From the NCBI RefSeq assembly GCF_036421915.1, contig NZ_JAZGOM010000010.1: a DNA stretch of 64,000 bases, one strand, 5' to 3'. The position numbers and the translations under genes were made by a program. Within the stretch, counting starts at the first letter, position 1, and each line of letters starts with the position of its first letter. A model generated the notes under the pieces. That model was not told where the DNA came from. It searched no databases and saw only the letters and a list, made by a program, of their open reading frames with translations. Below, in pieces: positions 8,363-16,931 of the stretch. The stretch is from Georgenia_A wangjunii (GTDB lineage: Bacteria > Actinomycetota > Actinomycetes > Actinomycetales > Actinomycetaceae).

Positions 8363-9196
8363 TCACGGCGAGACCCATCCCACCGCGGTGTCCCAGCCGC
8401 GCTCGAGCCGGGCACCGAGGGAGGTGTCGTAGGGCTCCGCGGGGATGGACCGCAGGATCTGTTCGGCGACCGCCTCGTCCTCGGCCGCGGTGACGACGAC
8501 GACGGCCGCGGCGCCCTGCATGACGACCGGCCCGGTGCCGGTGGGCAGGACGTGCGCGTGGGCGCCCATCTCGCGCACGCCCGAGGTCTGCTCGACGTCG
8601 AGCCGTCCGCGGTGCTCGAGCAGGCGCACGTGCGCCATCGACCCGGCGAGCTCGACCTCGAGGACGTCCCCGCCCTCCACCCCGTGGACCTGGACGTCGA
8701 CGACGCGCATCCCCGCGGGCAGCGACTCCGGCGCGCTCCACCCGTGCTCGCGCATCCACGCGAGGACCTCCTCGGTGGAGGGCTCGCCGGGGGACTCCGT
8801 CAGCCCCTCGGGGCTGGAGCCCGCCTCCCCGGCGACCGAGGTGAGCATGGCGTGGGGGTCGGCACGCGGGTCCTGCACGCTCCCGACGACGACGAGACCG
8901 CCGAGGGCCACCGCCGACGCACCCAGCACCCCGGCGGAGGCGAGCACGGCGCGGCGGGGCCAGGCGCGCGGGGTGGGCGGGGGCGGCGCCCCCGGGAGGG
9001 CGAGGAGGCGGGCGGTGAGGTCCGCGCTCGGGTGCTCGTCGCACGACTGGGCCAGCGCACGGCGGGCGAGACGCTCGGCGCGGAGCTCGCCGGCGCAGTC
9101 CGGGCAGCCTGCGACGTGCGCGAGGGCCTGGTCCGTCTCGGCGGCGGAGAGCTGGCCGTCGGCGAGCGCGCTGAGCCGGCGTCCGAGGTGGCTCAT
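8363..9196 (-). CDS. Zinc-binding anti-sigma factor (RseA-like) for SigE
   Basis: This 277-residue protein begins with a ZAS-type zinc-binding anti-sigma domain: His27, Cys31 and Cys34 form the HxxxCxxC motif in AHVAGCPDCAGEL. A membrane helix lies at about residues 83-107, followed by an extracytoplasmic domain of ~170 residues of unknown fold. The family holds an ECF sigma factor at the membrane until stress. The ATG overlaps the sigE stop (ATGA), which couples the stoichiometry of the pair. In mycobacteria RseA is shorter and lacks this large outer domain, so stress sensing here may differ (inference). Confidence 0.88.
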   Translation of the reverse strand: MSHLGRRLSALADGQLSAAETDQALAHVAGCPDCAGELRAERLARRALAQSCDEHPSADLTARLLALPGAPPPPTPRAWPRRAVLASAGVLGASAVALGGLVVVGSVQDPRADPHAMLTSVAGEAGSSPEGLTESPGEPSTEEVLAWMREHGWSAPESLPAGMRVVDVQVHGVEGGDVLEVELAGSMAHVRLLEHRGRLDVEQTSGVREMGAHAHVLPTGTGPVVMQGAAAVVVVTAAEDEAVAEQILRSIPAEPYDTSLGARLERGWDTAVGWVSP

Positions 9197-9798
9197 GAGG
9201 CCTCACCCCGCCCCGGTCCCGCGAGCGCGCCCGGGACGTGCGAATCGGCGAGCGGCACCGACGGCCGCAGGTGGGCGAGCGCCTCGCGGAGCAGGGCGCG
9301 TCCGCGATGGATCCGCGAGCGCACGGTGCCCATCTTGATGCCGAGGGTCTGCCCGATCTCCTCGTAGGACAACCCCTCGATGTCGCACAGGACGACCGCG
9401 ACGCGGTACCGCGGCGGCAGGGCGTCGAGCGCGGCCTGGATGTCCGGGTCCAGGTTGCTGTGCTCGAAGCGCCGGTGGAGGTCGGCCTGCTCGTGCGCGG
9501 CCGGGACCGCCTCGGCGTGCTCACCGAGGTGCGTGAGCCGCGCGCGGGAGCGCTTGCGGACCATGTCGAGGAAGAGGTTCGTCGTGATGCGGTGCATCCA
9601 GCCCTCGAAGGACCCGGGGCGGTAGCTCGACAGGGACCGGAAGACGCGGATGAAGGTCTCCTGCGTGAGGTCCTCCGCGTCGGCGCGGTTCCCCGTCAAC
9701 CGGTAGGCGAGGCGGTACACCCGCCCGGAGTTCTCCCGCACGATCTCCTCCCACGACGGCGCGACCCACTCGGGAGTCGGGTGGCGGGGGTCGTCCAT
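9193..9798 (-). CDS. sigE: ECF-family RNA polymerase sigma factor SigE
   Basis: This 201-residue ECF sigma factor has region 2 at about residues 25-90 (YRLAYRLTGNRADAEDLTQ, then GWMHRITTNLFLDMVRKR) and region 4 at about 135-190 (PPRYRVAVVLCDIEGLSYEE, then GTVRSRIHRGRALLR). It would direct the envelope-stress regulon, including the neighbouring htrA/tatB genes. It is first in the leftward sigE-antisigma-htrA-tatB set and divergent from the O-methyltransferase, the same arrangement as Rv1221/Rv1220c. Function is highly likely; the orthology label rests on synteny. Confidence 0.93.
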   Translation of the reverse strand: MDDPRHPTPEWVAPSWEEIVRENSGRVYRLAYRLTGNRADAEDLTQETFIRVFRSLSSYRPGSFEGWMHRITTNLFLDMVRKRSRARLTHLGEHAEAVPAAHEQADLHRRFEHSNLDPDIQAALDALPPRYRVAVVLCDIEGLSYEEIGQTLGIKMGTVRSRIHRGRALLREALAHLRPSVPLADSHVPGALAGPGRGEAS

Positions 9799-9875
9799 GC
9801 GGGGCTCCTCGGTCCGTTCTGGACCTCAACCCTACGGACGTCACCTGAGTGCCGCCTGAGAGCGCCGCACGGCGC

Positions 9876-9881
9876 TACGAT
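9876..9881 (+). promoter_or_regulatory. -10 element TACGAT for the O-methyltransferase gene
   Basis: TACGAT lies about 48 nt upstream of the proposed ATC start. With initiation ~7 nt downstream this gives a ~40-nt leader that contains the GGAGG at 9918-9922. Confidence 0.4.
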
Positions 9882-9928
9882 CGCCACGAGCACTGCCCAT
9901 CACCGGCGCACCACCACGGAGGCCCACC

Positions 9929-10561
9929 ATCGCTGCCGACAAGGCCCAGAGCTGGGCGTACACCGAGGAGTTCGTCCCCGAGGACGACATCATGCGTGAG
10001 GCCCGGGACCGCGCCGAGGAGCTCGGGTGCGGGGCCGTCACCCCCGGCACCGGCGCCACGCTCCGTGCGCTGAGCGCGGCGGTCGGCGCCCACGCCGTCG
10101 CCGAGATCGGCACGGGGACGGGGGTGAGCGGGCTGTGGCTGCTCGGGGGCATGCGCGCCGACGGCGTGCTGACGACGATCGACGTCGAGGTGGAGCACCA
10201 GCGCGCCGCCCGTGAGGCCTTCACCGCGGCCGGGGTACGCCCCGCCCGCACCCGCCTCATCTCCGGCCGGGCGCTCGACGTCCTGCCGCGGCTGGCCGAC
10301 GCCGCCTACGACGTCGTCCTCGTCGACGGAGACCCGGCCGAGGCCACCGAGTGCGTCGCGCAGGCGGTGCGGATGCTGCGGCCCGGCGGCCTGCTAGCCG
10401 TGCCGGGCGCGCTCTGGCACGACCGGGTCGCGGACCCGGCACGCCGCGACGAGCCGACCGTCGCCATGCGGGAGCTCGGGCGGACCGTCCGGGAGGACGA
10501 GCGCCTCGTCACCGCCCTGCTCCCCGTCGGCGACGGGCTCCTCGTCGCCGTCCGCCGCTAG
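9929..10561 (+). CDS. SAM-dependent O-methyltransferase, probable ATC start codon
   Basis: This 210-residue methyltransferase has the class I SAM motif EIGTGTGVSGLWLL and an acidic LVDGDPAEATE loop, as in the O-MT family 3/Rv1220c group. The first ATG is at 9992, but the frame upstream codes for SWAYTEEFVPEDD, which aligns (from memory) with the N-terminus of Rv1220c. There is no ATG, GTG or TTG between the in-frame TGA at 9857 and 9992. GGAGG at 9918-9922 stands 6 nt before ATC at 9929, so ATC is the best start; a base error for ATG is the alternative. It is divergent from sigE. The physiological acceptor is unknown. Confidence 0.82.
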   Translation: MAADKAQSWAYTEEFVPEDDIMREARDRAEELGCGAVTPGTGATLRALSAAVGAHAVAEIGTGTGVSGLWLLGGMRADGVLTTIDVEVEHQRAAREAFTAAGVRPARTRLISGRALDVLPRLADAAYDVVLVDGDPAEATECVAQAVRMLRPGGLLAVPGALWHDRVADPARRDEPTVAMRELGRTVREDERLVTALLPVGDGLLVAVRR

Positions 10562-10615
10562 CCCGGGACGGTCGGGCGAGCGGCGGGGGGGGCCGCTGCG
10601 CTCGGGGGGCTACGT

Positions 10616-12199
10616 TCAGGCGAGCGAGTCGAGCCAGCGCAGGAGCAGGCGCGCGCCGTAGCCCGTTGCGCCCTCGGGGATCTCGTGGCGCGCCTTCGGC
10701 GAGCGCGCCGCTCCGGCGATGTCGAGGTGCGCCCACGCGCTGCCGCGGGCGAAGTGCTGGAGGAAGAGCGCCGCGGTGATCGACCCGCCGCTGATGTGAG
10801 GGTCGGTGCTCTGGTGGCACAGGTCCGCGACGTCGGAGGCGAGCGAGGCGCGGTACTCCTCGACGAGGGGCATGCGCCAGACGCGCTCGCCGCTCTCCTC
10901 GCCGGCGGCGGTCAGCGCCGCCGCGAGGGCGTCATCGTCGCTGTAGAGGGCGGCGTGCGTGCGCCCGAGGCCGAGCGTCGCGGCACCGGTGAGCGTCGCG
11001 ACGTCGACGACGACGTCGGGGTCGTGCGTCGCCCGCACCCACGCGATCGCGTCGGCGAGGACGAGGCGGCCCTCGGCGTCGGTGTTCGTCACCTCGACGG
11101 TCGTGCCGTCCACGGCCCGCAGGACGTCACCGGGGCGGTACGACCCCGCGCCCATGGCGTTCTCGGCGAGCGGGAGGACGGCGACGACCCGGTGCGGGAG
11201 CCCCTTCTGCGCCGCCGCGAGCACGGCAGCGAGGACGACGGCGGCGCCGGCCATGTCCGTCTTCATGGGGATCATCGCGTCGCGCGGCTTGATCGAGATA
11301 CCGCCCGTGTCGTACGTGATGCCCTTGCCGACGAGCGCGACGGTCCGCGTCGCCGCCGTCGCCCGCGCCGGGGTGTACGTGACGGTGACGAGGCGCGGGG
11401 GCGTCGCCGAGCCGGACCCGACGGCGAGGAGGCACTCGAGGCCGGTGCGCCGCAGCCACTCCTCGTCGTGGACCTCGGCGCGCACGCCGTCGACGCCTGC
11501 CGCGAGGGCGAGCGCCTGGTCGGCGACCCACTGGGGGTTCTTCGTGCTCGACGGCGTGGCCGTGAGCGTCCGGGCGAGCACGGTGGCCGCGGCGGCGGTG
11601 CGCGCGGCGGCGACCGCCTCCTCGACGGCGGGACCGCCGGGTCCGAGGAGGACGAGACGCTCCGCGGGCGGCTTGCCGGCTGCGTCCGTCGTCGCGGTGC
11701 GCGGCACGCGGTAGGAGGTGAGGAGGAAGCCCTCGACGAAGGCGCGGACACCGGCGGCGTCCGCGCTCTGCGCGACGGTGGTGACGACGCCGGTGAGGCC
11801 CTGCGTCGCGCGGCTGAGTGCCGAGCCGGCCCGGCGCATGGCGTCCGGGCCCGCGTCACCGACACCGAGGACGACGAGGCGGGCGGGCAGGCCGTCCCAG
11901 CTGAGGGCCGGGCCGCCGGTGAGGGCGCGCGGGAGGTCGAGGCTCGCGACGTCCCCCGCCTTGCCCCGCAGGCCCTCGCGCTGGGCGAGGTCGAGGAGGT
12001 CGACGCCGTACCGCGTGGCCGCGTCGACCGTCCCCGGGCGGGGCTGGACGTCGTCCTCCCCCTCGGCGGGCGGGTCGACGACGACGGCGACGGCCTGGAC
12101 GGACCCGCCGTCGGTCCACGGGCCGTCCTGCGCGAGCGAGCCGGCCACGACGGCGACGTCGGGGAGCACGCTCAGGCCCGGGACCTCAGTGATCGGCAT
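10616..12199 (-). CDS. pepA: Leucyl aminopeptidase (cytosol aminopeptidase, M17)
   Basis: This 527-residue M17 peptidase has a variable N-terminal domain and a catalytic C-terminal domain carrying the family signature NTDAEGRLVLADA. The metal-site Lys and Asp appear in VGKGITYDTGG and MKTDMAGAA. It is a di-zinc enzyme that removes N-terminal residues during cytosolic peptide turnover. Length is normal for the family (~500). The start is the ATG at 12199, 21 nt after the DUF3117 stop; no clear Shine-Dalgarno is seen, so expression may depend on read-through from DUF3117. Confidence 0.95.
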   Translation of the reverse strand: MPITEVPGLSVLPDVAVVAGSLAQDGPWTDGGSVQAVAVVVDPPAEGEDDVQPRPGTVDAATRYGVDLLDLAQREGLRGKAGDVASLDLPRALTGGPALSWDGLPARLVVLGVGDAGPDAMRRAGSALSRATQGLTGVVTTVAQSADAAGVRAFVEGFLLTSYRVPRTATTDAAGKPPAERLVLLGPGGPAVEEAVAAARTAAAATVLARTLTATPSSTKNPQWVADQALALAAGVDGVRAEVHDEEWLRRTGLECLLAVGSGSATPPRLVTVTYTPARATAATRTVALVGKGITYDTGGISIKPRDAMIPMKTDMAGAAVVLAAVLAAAQKGLPHRVVAVLPLAENAMGAGSYRPGDVLRAVDGTTVEVTNTDAEGRLVLADAIAWVRATHDPDVVVDVATLTGAATLGLGRTHAALYSDDDALAAALTAAGEESGERVWRMPLVEEYRASLASDVADLCHQSTDPHISGGSITAALFLQHFARGSAWAHLDIAGAARSPKARHEIPEGATGYGARLLLRWLDSLA

Positions 12200-12220
12200 G
12201 GGTGAGGAGGTCCCCGCCCG

Positions 12221-12388
12221 TCAGGACGCGACGGAGCTGAGCGCCTGGCTCAGCTCACCGGCCTCGGCCGGGGTGAGCTCGACGACGAGCCGGCCGCCGC
12301 CCTCGAGCGGGACGCGCATGACGATGCCGCGCCCCTCCTTGGTGACCTCCATCGGGCCGTCCCCGGTCCTCGGCTTCATCGCGGCCAT
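12221..12388 (-). CDS. DUF3117 small conserved protein
   Basis: This 55-residue protein has the invariant actinobacterial DUF3117 sequence pattern, MAAMKPRTGDGPMEVTKEG followed by IVMRVPLEGGGRLVVEL. The mycobacterial counterpart is Rv1211 (from memory). The function is unknown. The ATG at 12388 is preceded at 6 nt by TAGGGG, close to the leaderless -10 pattern. pepA follows 21 nt downstream on the same strand. Confidence 0.93.
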   Translation of the reverse strand: MAAMKPRTGDGPMEVTKEGRGIVMRVPLEGGGRLVVELTPAEAGELSQALSSVAS

Positions 12389-12468
12389 CTGGCACCCCTA
12401 TCGTTCGTCGTCGTCCCGCGCGGTCCGTCCGTGGGTCCACGGCGCCGGCGTGCTGGGTCCATCTTAGA

Positions 12469-13278
12469 TCAACGCGCTGACGTGGACGCCTCTTCAGCCG
12501 CGGCCGCCTGCGCCGCGACCTCGCTCCGGAGCAGCTCCGCGCTCGCCCGGACGAGCTCGACGGCCTCCTCGGCGGTGTCGACCACCTGGATGAGGTCGAG
12601 GTCCGCGGCGGAGATGTTGCCCGCCGCGAGCATCGAGGTCCGGAGCCAGTCGACGAGCCCGCCCCAGAAGCTCGAGCCGATGAGGACGAGGGGGAACGAC
12701 TTGACCTTCTGCGTCTGGACGAGGGTGAGTGCCTCGAAGAGCTCGTCCATCGTCCCGAACCCGCCCGGGAGCACGATGAACCCCTCGGCGTACTTGACGA
12801 ACATCGTCTTGCGCACGAAGAAGTAGCGGAAGTTGACGCCGAGGTCGACCCAGGAGTTCATGCCCTGCTCGAAGGGCAGCTCGATGCCGAGGCCCACGGA
12901 GACCCCGCCGGCGTCGCAGGCACCCTTGTTCGCGGCCTCCATGACGCCGGGCCCGCCGCCGGTGATGACGGCGTAGCCGGCCTCGACGAGGCGGCGTCCC
13001 ACCTCCACCCCGAGGGCGTACTCGGGCGCCTCGCGCGGGGTGCGGGCCGAGCCGAAGACGCTGACGGCCGGGCCGAGCTCGGCGAGCGCGCCGAAGCCCT
13101 CGACGAACTCGCTCTGGATGCGCAGGACCCGCCACGGGTCGTCGTGGACCCAGTCGGCACCGTACTTCTTCGCCAGGAGGCTCTCGTCGGTCGTCTGCTC
13201 GGGGATCTGGTCGCCCCGCAGGGAGACGGGCCCCTTGCGGTAGACGTCCCCGCGCCGGCCGTTGTGGATCTCGCTCAT
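12469..13278 (-). CDS. LOG-family (TIGR00730) Rossmann-fold protein
   Basis: This 269-residue protein carries the LOG-family signatures VITGGGPGVMEAANKGA and IVLPGGFGTMDELFEALTL (PGGxGTxxE), plus NFRYFFVRKTMFVK. Plant LOG enzymes release cytokinin bases from riboside monophosphates, and the bacterial homologues are nucleoside-5'-monophosphate phosphoribohydrolases. This longer actinobacterial type accompanies dapE (Rv1205/Rv1202, from memory), and its natural substrate is not settled. The ATG at 13278 overlaps the dapE stop (ATGA). The frame stays open further upstream only as a shadow of dapE. Confidence 0.9.
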   Translation of the reverse strand: MSEIHNGRRGDVYRKGPVSLRGDQIPEQTTDESLLAKKYGADWVHDDPWRVLRIQSEFVEGFGALAELGPAVSVFGSARTPREAPEYALGVEVGRRLVEAGYAVITGGGPGVMEAANKGACDAGGVSVGLGIELPFEQGMNSWVDLGVNFRYFFVRKTMFVKYAEGFIVLPGGFGTMDELFEALTLVQTQKVKSFPLVLIGSSFWGGLVDWLRTSMLAAGNISAADLDLIQVVDTAEEAVELVRASAELLRSEVAAQAAAAEEASTSAR

Positions 13279-14393
13279 GCGTTCGTCCCTCCGGTGAGCC
13301 ACGCCGCCAGGGCGGTGGCGCACGCTCGTATGTGGTCGGTCGGGCAGTGCTCGTCGTCGGCGTGCGCGAGGGACGGGTCCCCCGGGCCGAAGTTGACGGC
13401 CGGGATGCCGAGCTCGCTGAACCGGGCGACGTCCGTCCACCCGTACTTCGGCCCGGGCGCCCCGCCCGTCACCGCACCCACGGCGCGCACGAAGTCCGCG
13501 ACGGCGGGGTCGTCGAGCCCGGGCCGGGCACCCGCGGCCAGGTCGGTGACCTCGACCTCGTGGCCGGCGAACACCTCGCGCACGTGCGCCTCGGCCTGCG
13601 CGGGCGTGCGGGACGGCGCGAACCGGTAGTTGACGGTGACGGTGCACGCGTCGGGGATGACGTTCGTCGCGATGCCGCCCGTGATGCCGACGGCGTTGAG
13701 GCCCTCGCGGTAGACGAGGCCGTCCACCTCGACCTGCGCCGGCACGTACGCGCTCAGCCGGGCCAGGACGTCGGCGGCGGCGTGGATGGCGTTCTCCCCC
13801 CGCCAGGCGCGGGCCGAGTGCGCCGCCCGGCCGGACGTGCGCACGCTCGCGCGCAGCGTGCCGTTGCAGCCACCCTCGATCCCCGCGCGGCTCGGCTCGC
13901 CGAGGACGGCGAAGTCGCCCGCGAGCCAGTCGGGGTGACGGCGGGCGAGGCGCCCGAGCCCGTTGAGCGCCGCGTCGACCTCCTCGTGGTCGTAGAAGAC
14001 CCACGTGACGTCCCACGCTGGCTCGCGCAGCGCGGCGGCGAGGTGGAGCGCGACGGCGACGCCCGCCTTCATGTCGACGCTGCCCCGCCCCCACAGGACC
14101 TCCGCGCCGTCGACGGTGCGGAGCTCGGCCGGCACGTTGTCCTTGATGGGGACCGTGTCGAGGTGGCCGGCGACGACGGCACGGCGCTCCCGTCCCAGCC
14201 GGGTGCGGGCGACGACGGCGTCCCCGTCGCGCAGGACCTCGAGGTGCGGCAGCGGGGCGAGCGCCGCCTCGACGGCGTCGGCGACGGCACGCTCGTCGCC
14301 GGAGACGGACGGGATGTCGCACAGCGCGCGGGCGAGCTCGACGACGTCGGCGCCGGCGAGGTCCGGCAGGGCGTGCGAGGGATGATCGATCAC
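13275..14393 (-). CDS. dapE: Succinyl-diaminopimelate desuccinylase
   Basis: This 372-residue M20 metallohydrolase has metal and catalytic residues in AGHLDTVPIKDN, WGRGSVDMKAG, YDHEEVDAALNG, VLGEPS and the C-terminal HADDEHCPTDH. A dimerisation lid domain lies in the middle, around SGRAAHSARAW. It hydrolyses N-succinyl-LL-diaminopimelate in the lysine/peptidoglycan DAP pathway. The GTG at 14393 is selected because TACCCT lies exactly 6 nt upstream, the leaderless pattern of this genome. It is first in a dapE-LOG operon. Confidence 0.93.
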   Translation of the reverse strand: MIDHPSHALPDLAGADVVELARALCDIPSVSGDERAVADAVEAALAPLPHLEVLRDGDAVVARTRLGRERRAVVAGHLDTVPIKDNVPAELRTVDGAEVLWGRGSVDMKAGVAVALHLAAALREPAWDVTWVFYDHEEVDAALNGLGRLARRHPDWLAGDFAVLGEPSRAGIEGGCNGTLRASVRTSGRAAHSARAWRGENAIHAAADVLARLSAYVPAQVEVDGLVYREGLNAVGITGGIATNVIPDACTVTVNYRFAPSRTPAQAEAHVREVFAGHEVEVTDLAAGARPGLDDPAVADFVRAVGAVTGGAPGPKYGWTDVARFSELGIPAVNFGPGDPSLAHADDEHCPTDHIRACATALAAWLTGGTNA

Positions 14394-14399
14394 CCCTCG

Positions 14400-14405
14400 A
14401 GGGTA
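14400..14405 (-). promoter_or_regulatory. -10 element TACCCT, leaderless promoter of dapE
   Basis: On the minus strand TACCCT is followed by 6 nt (CGAGGG) and then the GTG start at 14393. There is no ribosome binding site at useful spacing. Confidence 0.6.
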
Positions 14406-14437
14406 GAGGGCGCCGGCCGGCCGCGCCGGGCGTCCCG

Positions 14438-15979
14438 CTACTGCTCGCGCAGGTGGAGCGTGCGCGCTGCCTCGGCGATGGACCCCGAGAGCGAGGGGTA
14501 GATGGTGAAGACGTTGGCGAGCTGGTCGACGGTGAGCCGCTGCGTCACGGCGACGGCGAGCGGGAAGATGAGCTCGCTCGCGCGGGGGGCGACGACGACA
14601 CCGCCGATGACGACGCCGGAGGAGGTGTCGGCGATGACCTTGACGAAGCCCTCGCGGATGCCGAGCATCTTCGCCCGCGGGTTGCGGCCGAGCGGCAGGC
14701 GCGTGACCGTCCCGTCGACGCGCCCCTCCTCGACGTCGGCCTGCGTGACGCCGATCGTCGCGATCTCCGGGGCCGTGAAGATGTTCGCCGCGACGGCGGA
14801 GCGGTCGAGCGGCGCGACGGCGTCCCCGAGCGCGTGCCACATGGCGATCCGGCCCTGCATCGCCGCCACCGAGGCCAGGGGCAGGACGCCGGTGCAGTCG
14901 CCGGCCGCGTAGATCCGTAGCGCCGTCGTCCGCGAGACGCGGTCCACCTGGATGTGCCCGGAGTCGGCGACGGCCACCCCGGCCTCCTCGAGCCCGAGGC
15001 CGGCCGTGCTCGGCACGCCCCCGACCGCGACGAGGCAGTGGGAGGCCTCGACGACGCGGCCGTCCTCGAGCTCGACCTCGACGACGTCGCCCGTGCGGCG
15101 CACGGCGGCAGCGCGCGAGCGGGACAGGACGGTCATCCCGCGGCTGCGGAACACGCTCTCGATGAGCTCGGCGGCGTCCTCGTCCTCCCCCGGGAGCACA
15201 CGGTCACGGCTCGAGACGAGGGTGACGGGCACGCCGAGGGCGTTGTACGCGCCGGCGAACTCCGCGCCGGTGACGCCGGACCCGACGACGACGAGGTGGT
15301 CGGGCAGCGCGGTGAGGGAGTACATCTGCGCCCACGTGAGGATGCGCTCGCCGTCGGGCTGGGCGTCGGGCAGGACGCGGGGCACGGCGCCGGTCGCGAC
15401 GAGGGTGACGTCGGCGGTGAGCCGGCGCTCTCCGCCGTCGGCCGTGCGGACGAGCACGTGGCGCGTCCCGTCGCTGCCGAGGCCCCCGTCGAGCCGGCCC
15501 TCGCCGTCGATGACCTCGATGCCCTCGCGCTCGAGGCGGCCGTGGATGTCGCGCGACTGGCGCGCGGCGAGCTCGACGACCCGCTCGTTGACGACGCGGA
15601 GGTCGACCCTGAGCCCACCGACCTCGCCGTCCGTGCCGCCGTCGGCGGTGATGCCGAGCTCGGCTGCGGAGTCCGCGATCGTCATCCACTCGGCGGTCGC
15701 GATGAGCGTCTTCGACGGCACGACATCGGTGAGGACGGCGGAGCCGCCGATGCCCTGGCGCTCGACGACCGTGGCCCGTGCCCCGAGCTGGGCGGCCACG
15801 AGCGCCGCCTCGTAGCCGCCGGGCCCGCCGCCGAGGATGACGACGCGGCTGCCCTCACGCACGGGCGACGGTCCGGCGGCCTCCTGGGCGCGCCGGCCCT
15901 CGACCGGGGCGGGGCGGGGCGCCGGCGCCTGGGGGGTGGATGCGGCTGCGGGCGGCTGTTGGGTGCTCACCCCTGGCAT
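14438..15979 (-). CDS. lpdA: NAD(P)H-quinone dehydrogenase, LpdA-type flavoprotein
   Basis: This 513-residue pyridine nucleotide-disulfide oxidoreductase-fold protein has an FAD motif (VVILGGGPGGYEAAL), an NAD motif (VVVGSGVTGAEFAGAY), a second FAD contact (IYAAGDCTG) and a C-terminal dimerisation domain. The redox-active CxxxxC of lipoamide dehydrogenases is missing: the site reads GIGGSAVLTDVVPSKT with no cysteine. This matches mycobacterial LpdA/Rv3303c, an NAD(P)H:quinone reductase (from memory), so it should not be annotated as a lipoamide dehydrogenase. It has an Ala/Pro-rich N-terminal extension of ~45 residues. It is divergent from punA. Confidence 0.9.
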   Translation of the reverse strand: MPGVSTQQPPAAASTPQAPAPRPAPVEGRRAQEAAGPSPVREGSRVVILGGGPGGYEAALVAAQLGARATVVERQGIGGSAVLTDVVPSKTLIATAEWMTIADSAAELGITADGGTDGEVGGLRVDLRVVNERVVELAARQSRDIHGRLEREGIEVIDGEGRLDGGLGSDGTRHVLVRTADGGERRLTADVTLVATGAVPRVLPDAQPDGERILTWAQMYSLTALPDHLVVVGSGVTGAEFAGAYNALGVPVTLVSSRDRVLPGEDEDAAELIESVFRSRGMTVLSRSRAAAVRRTGDVVEVELEDGRVVEASHCLVAVGGVPSTAGLGLEEAGVAVADSGHIQVDRVSRTTALRIYAAGDCTGVLPLASVAAMQGRIAMWHALGDAVAPLDRSAVAANIFTAPEIATIGVTQADVEEGRVDGTVTRLPLGRNPRAKMLGIREGFVKVIADTSSGVVIGGVVVAPRASELIFPLAVAVTQRLTVDQLANVFTIYPSLSGSIAEAARTLHLREQ

Positions 15980-16025
15980 TGTGCCGTCCCCGACGCGGGG
16001 CTGCGCACCGACCTGCCCGGCCGGG

Positions 16026-16031
16026 TAGCGT
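16026..16031 (+). promoter_or_regulatory. -10 element TAGCGT, leaderless promoter of punA
   Basis: TAGCGT is followed by 7 nt and the ATG at 16039. No Shine-Dalgarno lies between. Confidence 0.6.
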
Positions 16032-16038
16032 CAGGCGC

Positions 16039-16881
16039 ATGAGCGCAGCCACCGGTCCTGACACCGCCCGCAGCGACCCGTTCGAGCTGGCCGCCGCGGC
16101 CGCGCAGCGCCTCGCCGAGCTCACCGGGGTCGCCCGGCACGACGTCGCGCTCGTCCTCGGGTCCGGCTGGGGCGGGGCCGCGGACCTGCTCGGCGCGACC
16201 GTCGCCGAGGTCCCCGCGGCGGAGCTGCCCGGCTTCCACCCCTCCGTCGTCGTCGGGCACGCGGGGACGGTCCGCTCGGTGCGCATCGCCGACGACGGCG
16301 ACGGCGAGCCCCGGCACGCGCTCGTCCTCGGCGCCCGCACCCACTACTACGAGGGCCGCGGCGTGCGCGCCGTCGCGCACGGGGTCCGCGTGGCCGCCGC
16401 GGCCGGCGCGCGCGCCCTCGTCCTGACGAACGGCTGCGGCGGGCTCGACCCGGCGTGGCCTGCCGGCACGCCGGTGCTCATCTCCGACCACATCAACCTC
16501 ACGGGCACCTCGCCGCTCGAGGGCGCGACGTTCGTCGACCTCACGGACCTGTACTCCGCGCGGTTGCGCGACGTGGCCCGCGCCGTCGACCCCTCGCTGC
16601 CCGAGGGCGTGTACGTCCAGTTCCCCGGTCCCCACTACGAGACGCCCGCCGAGGTGCGGATGGCCCGCGTCCTCGGCGGCGACCTCGTCGGGATGTCGAC
16701 GGCGCTCGAGGCCATCGCGGCCCGCCACGTCGGCCTCGAGGTCCTCGGCCTCTCGCTCGTCACCAACCCGGCGGCCGGGATCTCCCCCGAGGCGCTCTCC
16801 CACACCGAGGTGCTCGCCGCCGGGCGTGCGGCCGGGCCGCGCGTGAGCGAGCTCCTCGCCGCGATCGTCCGCGCGATGTGA
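16039..16881 (+). CDS. punA: Purine nucleoside phosphorylase
   Basis: This 280-residue class I (trimeric type) PNP has a phosphate/ribose-binding pattern in VLGSGWGGAADLL, VVVGHAGTVRSVRI and ARTHYYEGRG. A purine-site pattern appears in LVLTNGCGGLD and FPGPHYETPAEVRM, and a final VGMSTALEAIAARH. It phosphorolyses purine (deoxy)nucleosides to base and (deoxy)ribose-1-phosphate in the cytosol. It is followed at 50 nt by the phosphohexomutase, as in Rv3307-Rv3308, which places it functionally with the nucleoside salvage genes at 25-38 kb. Confidence 0.93.
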   Translation: MSAATGPDTARSDPFELAAAAAQRLAELTGVARHDVALVLGSGWGGAADLLGATVAEVPAAELPGFHPSVVVGHAGTVRSVRIADDGDGEPRHALVLGARTHYYEGRGVRAVAHGVRVAAAAGARALVLTNGCGGLDPAWPAGTPVLISDHINLTGTSPLEGATFVDLTDLYSARLRDVARAVDPSLPEGVYVQFPGPHYETPAEVRMARVLGGDLVGMSTALEAIAARHVGLEVLGLSLVTNPAAGISPEALSHTEVLAAGRAAGPRVSELLAAIVRAM

Positions 16882-16931
16882 CGGCGGGCGACCATGACCC
16901 CAGCACCCCACCCAGAGAGGCCCGTGCCCCG

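Noticed and set aside
13279..14322. Upstream extension of the LOG-family gene
   Set aside because: It is a shadow of dapE in a different frame; the true ATG at 13278 overlaps the dapE stop.
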